Below are positions 9,279 through 14,365 of a stretch of DNA of 14,365 bases, piece by piece (the stretch's first letter is position 1; each line of letters begins with the position of its first letter). The position numbers and the translations under genes are program-made. Source of the DNA: Thermomucor indicae-seudaticae (lineage: Eukaryota > Mucoromycota > Mucoromycetes > Mucorales > Lichtheimiaceae); the NCBI GenBank assembly GCA_000787465.1, contig JSYX01000754.1, positions 1 to 14,365 of the forward strand, read 5' to 3'. The notes below the pieces were generated by a model that had not been told where the DNA came from, ran no database searches, and was given only the letters and a program-made list of their open reading frames with translations.

Positions 9279-10234
9279 ATGGAATTTCAAATCGCCAATC
9301 CCTTAGAGCACGCTGCGGTACCGATGGAACATCGGTTTGAACCATACGATGACAATGGCGGGTGAGAATGAGTAACCGTTGCCGGTTTGGCAGACTGTCT
9401 CGTGTTATTATGCTTACGGTTGAATATATACAGTACGAGCTTGGCTATTGCTGGCAAAGACTTTTGCGTCGTCGCATCTGATACTCGACAAAGCACTGGT
9501 TACAACATCAACTCCCGGTACACGCCAAAGGCATATATCCTTGCAGACAATGCGGTGATCGCCATGAACGGTTTTCACGCGGATGGTTTGACTCTTAAAA
9601 AGGTCCTTGACCAAAGGCTCAAGGTACGAAGGATGCTCGATAAATTGGGAATGTCCAAGAAGCATAATTTTGACTACATTCCATGTGTGCAGTGGTACAA
9701 GTTCTCTCACGACAAAGACATGTCTTGTACGGCTTTGGCGCAAATGTTGTCCATTACTCTATATCAAAAGCGATTCTTCCCTTACTACAGCTTCTGCTGC
9801 TTAGGTGGTGTTGACGAGAAAGGTAAAGACAAAAGATATACCTATGTTTCGACAGCATTTTTAAAGCAAGGAACAGGTGAAGGTGCAGTGTACTGCTATG
9901 ATGCTATTGGATCATACGAGCGTGAATCATACCGTGCCAATGGATCAGCAGCGGCACTGATTCAGCCTTTCTTGGACAATCAAGTAATTGATATTTTGTG
10001 GAAAAGCATTAGGAAACTTTCATTTGTCTAATGTGAGTGCTATAGGTTGGACGTAAAAATATGCAAGGCGCTTCCTATACTCCATTGGAGCTTGATCAAG
10101 TGTTACGGATTGTTAAGGACGCATTCACATCAGCAACAGAGCGTGATATATATACGGGCGATTGCTTACAGATCTTTATTATCCGAAAAGGCAGACCGGT
10201 TGAGGTACAACATTATTCTCTAAAGAGAGATTAA
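9279..10234 (+). CDS. PRE7: 20S proteasome subunit beta-6 (PSMB1/Pre7)
   Basis: Non-catalytic beta subunit in the inner rings of the 20S proteasome core. Exon model: 9279-9361, 9434-9623, 9693-9822, 9877-9983, 10046-10234, giving 232 aa (human PSMB1 is about 240). Seen motifs include NGGTSLAIAGKDF, VVASDTRQSTGYNINSR, MNGFHADGLTLKKVLDQRLK, YQKRFFPYY, GAVYCYDAIGSYERESYRA and, in the last exon, ERDIYTGDCLQIFII, all at family positions. The start at 9279 gives an N-terminal MEFQIANPLEHAAVPMEHRF. The short propeptide-like lead before GT is as in PSMB1. Introns 2 (9624-9692) and 3 (9823-9876) are multiples of three without a stop, so an unspliced reading looks like a longer ORF. They are called introns because removing them restores the family alignment. 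The gene converges on the F-box gene 149 nt downstream. Confidence 0.95.
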
Positions 10235-10266
10235 AACGACACACTAGCTTTTTTGGTATGCGGTGC

Positions 10267-10272
10267 AATAAA
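10267..10272 (+). terminator. AATAAA polyadenylation signal of the proteasome gene
   Basis: A canonical AATAAA lies 33 nt past the stop codon at 10234 and before the end of the convergent F-box gene at 10384. Position and motif fit 3'-end processing. Confidence 0.5.
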
Positions 10273-10383
10273 CAATGAGCCGTCAGTGTCGATCAATCCA
10301 CATATATGGCACGAAGATAACAGCAAAAGGCGTCAGGTTGGAATATGCGGGAAAAGAAAGATTAATGGAACTTGAGCAAGGTG

Positions 10384-11559
10384 TCAGTGTGATAGATACG
10401 ATAACTCAGGCTGCACAGTGCGAATGTCAAATGATTTTCCTGATTTCCGAGCCCATTCGGCGCCTAAGCGAACTTGTTCTTCACAAAGAGTCAACAGTAC
10501 CTTCCGCCGTGCAAGTTGTGCAAGGGCTTCCCAATCATTGATTCCGTGACATTCTTTTATCTCAAAGACAGTAATATTTGGACAGTGCGCAAGACACGCG
10601 TGTAGAGCCACATTTGTTAGTTTATAACAGTTATTGACTGAAATCCGTCCAAGTCCACAGCGTCGATGCTCCGCCAGCAGAACCATTGCTTCATCATCAA
10701 TATCGCAACCTGCCAGTCCGAGAACAGAGACTTGAGTATATTTTGCAATCAGGCCGATTGATTGGACTGTGATACGTTTCCTGTCTCGTATTCGGCCTAC
10801 GTTTAAATGTTGCAAACCGCGACAGTGCGTAGCGATGGCCGAAATAGACGTGTCTGAGATAAGACTACATGCGCGAAGATCGAGACATTTTAGGAGTGGA
10901 CAATGTCGAGCAACGTTAATAATAGCATTGTCCGTGATCTTGGAACATCCAGCGAGTGATAAATGGGTAAGCCGTCCATGGAAGATAAATGGCAGGAGGC
11001 CGTGATCTTCAACATTATCGCAGATATACAGCTCCAGCTTTTCCAACATAGCAGCATGACGACCTAGTTGTGCAAGCGTTTCATTGATTGCTTCGGTTTT
11101 GATTTTGCGTATCGTTAGGCATCGGAAGAGCCGTCGGTAAAAGTCGATATGACAATAGTTTAAAGTCCCATGATGACGCTGCTTGCTCGTTGGTTCGTGC
11201 AAAAGGAAGCGAGGATCACTTCTGTCGATCAAAGAGTGGATATCCACGCAAGTTGAGAAAGAATCGTTATTCACGTGAAAATGATGCGTCGTCATAATGG
11301 CTGCTGCACATGAATCCTCTTCTTTCGCGAACACAGTGGCAAAGTCCAACAATGTTTCATAATCCATCTTTTTGTCCTCAAAGACCAGCTTGTACCACAG
11401 GATTCGGGCACCACAGTCGTGCCACAATCGGTTTACAAAAAGGCAAGACTTCAAGTCCTTGTCCAACAAATATGACAAAATGAGAGAAACAATTTCTGGC
11501 ATACATAGCGGTTGTGGTGGTATAGTCTTTTTCTTATTACTGAGGATTCGCTGGAACAT
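10384..11559 (-). CDS. F-box and leucine-rich-repeat protein (AMN1-like LRRs)
   Basis: Probable substrate receptor of an SCF (Skp1-cullin-F-box) ubiquitin ligase. It is a single exon of 391 aa. The F-box lies at about residues 14-58 (PEIVSLILSYLLDKDLK, CLFVNRLWHDCG). A linker of about 100 residues is followed by cysteine-containing LRRs from about residue 165 to 330, with repeats such as LTHLSLAGCSKITDNAI, LKCLDLRACSLISDTSI and LQHLNVGRI. The start is ATG 11559-11557. The frame is open further upstream, but only to a TTG, and the upstream residues look like translated UTR. The substrate cannot be told from sequence. The gene is tail-to-tail with the proteasome subunit gene, a suggestive but probably chance pairing of ubiquitin-system genes. 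Confidence 0.88.
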   Translation of the reverse strand: MFQRILSNKKKTIPPQPLCMPEIVSLILSYLLDKDLKSCLFVNRLWHDCGARILWYKLVFEDKKMDYETLLDFATVFAKEEDSCAAAIMTTHHFHVNNDSFSTCVDIHSLIDRSDPRFLLHEPTSKQRHHGTLNYCHIDFYRRLFRCLTIRKIKTEAINETLAQLGRHAAMLEKLELYICDNVEDHGLLPFIFHGRLTHLSLAGCSKITDNAIINVARHCPLLKCLDLRACSLISDTSISAIATHCRGLQHLNVGRIRDRKRITVQSIGLIAKYTQVSVLGLAGCDIDDEAMVLLAEHRRCGLGRISVNNCYKLTNVALHACLAHCPNITVFEIKECHGINDWEALAQLARRKVLLTLCEEQVRLGAEWARKSGKSFDIRTVQPELSYLSH

Positions 11560-11876
11560 GATTATTAATTGAAGAAAAAGAGAGACGCATAAAAAGTGAC
11601 ATTCCTCACACCCCGTGGAAAAGAAAAGGAATGATTTAGTGCAGCTGAAGCTACTAAAACCGGACAGGAACAACCATCAGATAGCACAGTGCCCTGTCAT
11701 AAGCTTTGGTCACGTTCTAAACAGGTTCATAAACTTGCCTGACACGATAGTAGATCCGTTCAGTCATTCTGACAGCTAGCAGTCTATTCATATACAGCAG
11801 TCTTCTCTATACAGTCGTTCGCGTTTGAAAAAATAAATTTTGGGGCTATTTCTCGAGACACTTGTCAAAGAAAGAC
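11560..11876. other. Upstream region of the F-box gene, up to the transposon relic
   Basis: No gene is seen. The part next to 11559 should be the F-box promoter and 5' UTR. The motif aaattttggggct at 11837-11849 resembles the ends of some Tc1-like elements, but no matching inverted partner was found on the other side of the relic. Confidence 0.35.
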
Positions 11877-12270
11877 TCAGAGTGCGGGATCCATCCTCTG
11901 CAATCCTTGGCCGTCACCGCTCGAGCTTCTTTGGATCCGGAGCGCAAGATCTTCCTTTTTCCTCAACGGCGTTTTCCTGTCTTGTGCCTTGATTTTTGCC
12001 CAATCGGATTCAGGAAAGGCGAATATGGTGGCAGGAACAGTGGTTTGTGACCCTCTCTCTTTTGATCGCCTCAATGTTTGGCTTGCCCCGATGGATTGAT
12101 GCATTATCCATCATGATGTACATATTGGTCATCCCGTGCTCGTTCAATACAGACATAAGGTCTTCGATGAACAACAGAAAGTGTCCCGTTGTGGTACTGA
12201 GAGCATTTCCATTGTCCTGTTTTTCCCTTGCCAAGGTGCCTTCAAGAGCACGGACCGCTTTCAGGCCCAC
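11877..12270 (-). pseudogene. Tc1/mariner-type (DDE_3) transposase relic
   Basis: Two overlapping minus-strand frames together hold the C-terminal half of a Tc1-like transposase. The first (from 12270) has TTGHFLLFIEDLMSVLNEHG and then YIMMDNASIHRG, the block with the second catalytic Asp. After a frameshift near 12060 the second frame continues with DWAKIKAQDRKTPLRKKEDL, matching the usual W-x-K-x-K...RKTPL region after the third acidic residue. The normal PPYSP...NPIE block between them is scrambled, so the third catalytic residue is gone. There is no N-terminal part and no inverted repeats were seen. Family motifs are from memory; decay is seen directly. Confidence 0.72.
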
Positions 12271-13198
12271 TTGTTAAATGAGCATTGTATGACGGCGAAG
12301 GTACCTCGAAAACCAAGCGTAACAGAATGGGGAAAGGATCTTGATGAAGAATCCGAGGAAGATATTGAGGAGGTTGTTGAGGTTCAGCTTCCTCAACCAG
12401 AGCTCAACGTGCCATGGTATGGAGAGGACGAGACTCCACAACGTAAACGAAGAAGGCAGAGTGACGCCGTCCTGGCCGCTTCCGACGGGCGTAGGGTTCA
12501 CCACAAGTCGAGTCGAGTTCGAGTTCGAGTCAAGTGGTGAACCCTATTTTGGACCTGAAATCAGTGAGGAAAGCTGAGGCGCTTGTGATGAATGAATTGA
12601 CAAACAAGCTGGAATAATACAACATCATGTACCAGCTTCGTCAGACACGCTCAAAGTTTGATCACCCTTCCACTTTCCTCTGATGTCGTTCAAAGTGCTG
12701 CTCCACTGATGATCAGCGGTCGCAGCCCTACTCGATTTTCACGTTGGCGGACATGGACAGTGGCAATCAGTATACTGACGGAAGAAGGGTTTCTGCGCGT
12801 TTCCAGCATTTGGCGCTGAAGGTGTTGAGAGGGGGGAATGCTTGGCTGAATGGACAGTCCACAGACAGTTGTGTACAGTCGAGCATCCGGAATCGGATAA
12901 CTCGAGGCCATATCCTGGACGTGGATCAAGTAAAGGAAGCCGAACGGCAAGGGCAAAATGAAAGACGTGCTGCATGAAATAATCGCCCTTTATGACAAAA
13001 AAATCAACAATGCCCATTCTCGGGAACAAGGAGCTCAACCGCAGATTGCAAACGTTGGCACAGTGTTTGTCATCTTACATTGTCAATGCAAACAAATCTG
13101 TTACTGGACCAAGAACACACATCGATTTAGCAAATAAAGTGCTCGAATTTCGGGAAGCTTCTGCTAGAGATGCTGTCCCGCTCTTTCGTTCAAATTAA
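12226..13198 (+). pseudogene. Damaged unrecognised gene starting with half a C2H2 zinc finger
   Basis: A plus-strand frame entering from the transposon relic carries the second half of a C2H2 finger: C-x3-F-x5-F-x2-H-x4-H (12229-12285). The first Cys pair partner is missing. An acidic stretch (DEESEEDIEEVVEV) and a basic RKRRRQSD follow. A 53-bp MITE-like insertion at 12494-12546 then shifts the frame and supplies a stop at 12538-12540. Ignoring the insertion, the frame runs on to TAA 12615 and, two stops later, is open again to 12977. Possible introns at 12564-12716 and 12930-13030 would be in phase and lead to an open end at 13198 (LNRRLQTLAQCLSSYIVNAN). I cannot name this gene. It could be a broken nuclear protein gene, or unrelated open stretches. 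Confidence 0.35.
12494..12546. mobile_element. MITE-like 53-bp insertion with 13-bp inverted repeats and TA duplication
   Basis: TAGGGTTCACCAC at 12492-12504 and its exact reverse complement GTGGTGAACCCTA at 12534-12546 enclose 29 bases made mostly of TCGAG/TTCGAG repeats. The ends are TA dinucleotides, as expected for the target duplication of a Tc1/mariner-type element. One TA belongs to the target, so the insertion equals 53 bp, which is not a multiple of three. It sits inside an open plus-strand frame and alters it. Confidence 0.55.
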
Positions 13199-13697
13199 CT
13201 CTAAATCTTACTCCTTGACTGTCGAATATTGTATGGATCGTCGGCGTTCCCTAGCGCAATGGCCCTCAAACGGAAAAGTATTTGTTAAGATGGCTGCGGA
13301 TTTCTTGAATATAGTGTGGCAAGGACACATCATGGAAGATACAAGGATGAATACGGTCTCCCTTTTACTACGTACAGATAAACGCGGAGACTGGGCTCGA
13401 TTTCAAACAACACTGTCAAGCCCTTCCTTCACTCACTCACTCACGCTCTCTCCCTCGTTCTACTTGTAGCCCAAAAATGTGATATTGGTGTCAGCATTAC
13501 TGGCCGCCATACATCTAACTATTTTGACGCTTTGTTTTCATCGGTATATTGCTCGTGGTCCAGCCAGGCATAAAGCTTTTCCTTCGAGAATGCTTCACCT
13601 CCTGACTAACTGCGAAATTCATCCCCAAAAGGGGTTAATCAAAAATTTTCAGGACATCCCGGGAAAAATATGATAAGCTCATGTCTAGCCGAAAAGC
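13199..13697. other. Unassigned region
   Basis: A plus-strand frame is open to 13469 (including NGKVFVKMAADFLNIVWQG) but matches nothing I know and has no supported start. No RNA gene or repeat family was recognised apart from a short ACTC tandem run. Confidence 0.35.
13431..13444 (+). repeat. (ACTC)3.5 microsatellite
   Basis: Direct tandem copies of ACTC in a pyrimidine-rich stretch. Confidence 0.7.
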
Positions 13698-13706
13698 TAT
13701 AAATAG
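13698..13706 (+). promoter_or_regulatory. Strong TATA box (TATAAATAG)
   Basis: A textbook TATA box is followed by a C/T-rich stretch suited to initiation at about 13730-13745 and an ATG at 13765. No recognised gene lies downstream. It could serve a small membrane protein gene, a gene running out of the window, or an LTR promoter. Confidence 0.45.
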
Positions 13707-13764
13707 ACACCCTTTTTGACAGTCCATTCCCACACATTTCTTCCTCTCTTTGCACAAAACACGT

Positions 13765-13953
13765 ATGACTCTTCGACTCTCGTATCGGTATTGTGTGTTG
13801 TTGTTAACATATCTCGAACTAGTCCTTGACACTATACATCGGTCACCAACACTCGAAATTCTTGGTATCCTGCTGGTTCTCCTATCTCTTGGTTTGCTTC
13901 CGGTCCGTTCATATTGGAGTCTGTCTGACTGTCGCTCGCTCTCCTTGGAGTAA
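13765..13953 (+). CDS. Possible small hydrophobic protein, 62 aa
   Basis: This is the first ATG after the TATA box at 13698 and opens a 62-codon frame with two hydrophobic segments (YCVLLLTYLELVL and ILGILLVLLSLGLLP). Another frame starting at 13960 has a third one (VVSSFVLGLAFPLLIGLIPW). I found no splice in correct phase that joins them. The C/T-rich base composition alone favours Leu, Phe and Ser codons, so this may not be a gene. Confidence 0.25.
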   Translation: MTLRLSYRYCVLLLTYLELVLDTIHRSPTLEILGILLVLLSLGLLPVRSYWSLSDCRSLSLE

Positions 13954-14365
13954 CGTACTATGCGTCCTTTGGTGGTTGGCGTCCATGACCTACCATGCTT
14001 TCTGCATTCTTATCCAGTTATTGACCCGAACTTTATCACTTATGCTGTGGTCTCTTCATTCGTGTTAGGCCTCGCTTTCCCCCTGTTGATTGGCTTGATC
14101 CCTTGGCTGCTGATGCTCTTTACACCAGCTGACTCCCAAAGAACTCGCAGACTGCTGAATCCCCCGCTCCTCTGGCCGGCATTCCCGGGGTGGAGTCAAA
14201 ACAAAGGGTAGGAGGGCTGCCGCGTGGCCTACCTCACGTTGTTCTGCTGAGCAATAGTGGGGCCCCATGCGGCGCTTGCGGGGGAGGTTCCCGTCTTTGG
14301 ATGAGTGGCTGGCTGGTAAGGAGCATCCGGTCATGTGGTGTGGTCCCTCGTGTTGCCCTGTTTGT
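13954..14365. other. Unassigned window end
   Basis: Open frames exist on both strands (13960-14211 plus, 14334-14065 minus), but none is recognisable. Base composition becomes G-rich after about 14200. Nothing further can be supported. Confidence 0.35.

Noticed and set aside
9144..9365. Longer N-terminus for the proteasome subunit from codons upstream of 9279
   Set aside because: The frame is open upstream, but the codon at 9144 is not ATG, and the ATG at 9279 gives the usual length for the family.
10275..10541. Plus-strand frame of 88 codons downstream of the proteasome gene
   Set aside because: It lies largely opposite the 3' end of the F-box gene and has no recognisable feature, so it is a shadow frame.
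11560..11673. N-terminal extension of the F-box protein by 38 residues
   Set aside because: The extended frame starts at TTG, not ATG, and its residues (Phe/Ser/Cys-rich) look like translated UTR. ATG 11559 gives a sensible F-box protein.
12492..12546. Telomere-like TAGGGTT motif
   Set aside because: Only one copy on each strand is present, as part of an inverted repeat. There is no tandem array.
1..14365. tRNA genes, rRNA, CRISPR arrays, bacterial operons
   Set aside because: No pol III box pairs or cloverleaf folds, no regularly spaced repeats and no Shine-Dalgarno-led gene strings were seen. The spliced eukaryotic genes exclude a prokaryotic source.

Overview
The window is nuclear DNA from a fungus, most likely an early-diverging one (Mucoromycota-like; this is inference). 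The genes are compact and cut by many short GT-AG introns of about 48-72 nt, often with CTAAT/CTGAT-type branch sites. They encode clear eukaryotic proteins and are interspersed with decayed DNA transposons. There is no sign of a bacterial, organellar or viral segment. Reading frames had to be joined across introns, so each exon list below is a splice model built by eye from frame, phase and family similarity.

Layout. (1) 463-3336 (+): a 12-exon gene for a PP2A B56/B' regulatory subunit (Rts1/Par1 family), 709 aa. (2) 3873-4790 (-): a decayed PIF/Harbinger-like DDE transposase with one believable intron, a nonsense codon and a frameshift. (3) 4930-6836 (-): an 8-exon secreted pepsin-like (A1) protein. 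Its N-lobe DTGS is intact, but the second catalytic Asp is replaced by Ala, so it is probably a pseudo-protease. (4) 7354-8646 (-): a 4-exon, 372-aa seven-helix membrane protein, receptor-like, with a likely GC-AG intron. (5) 9279-10234 (+): the proteasome beta-6 subunit (PSMB1/Pre7), 5 exons. (6) 10384-11559 (-): an intronless F-box/LRR protein, convergent with the proteasome gene. (7) 11877-12270 (-): a Tc1/mariner-type transposase relic. (8) 12226-13198 (+): a damaged, unrecognised gene that begins with half a C2H2 finger at the edge of that relic. It carries a 53-bp MITE-like insertion between TA dinucleotides, and computational removal of the insertion restores the frame. (9) 13199-14365: no recognisable gene, but a strong TATA box followed by short hydrophobic frames.

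The genes do not form a pathway. The left half and the proteasome/F-box pair are housekeeping or regulatory (phosphatase targeting, protein turnover). The right end and the 3.4-4.8 kb gap are transposon-eroded. The most interesting points are the catalytically altered aspartic-protease-like protein, the MITE that breaks a frame, the GC-AG intron of the 7TM gene, and the frame-neutral introns and tandem splice acceptors in two conserved genes.
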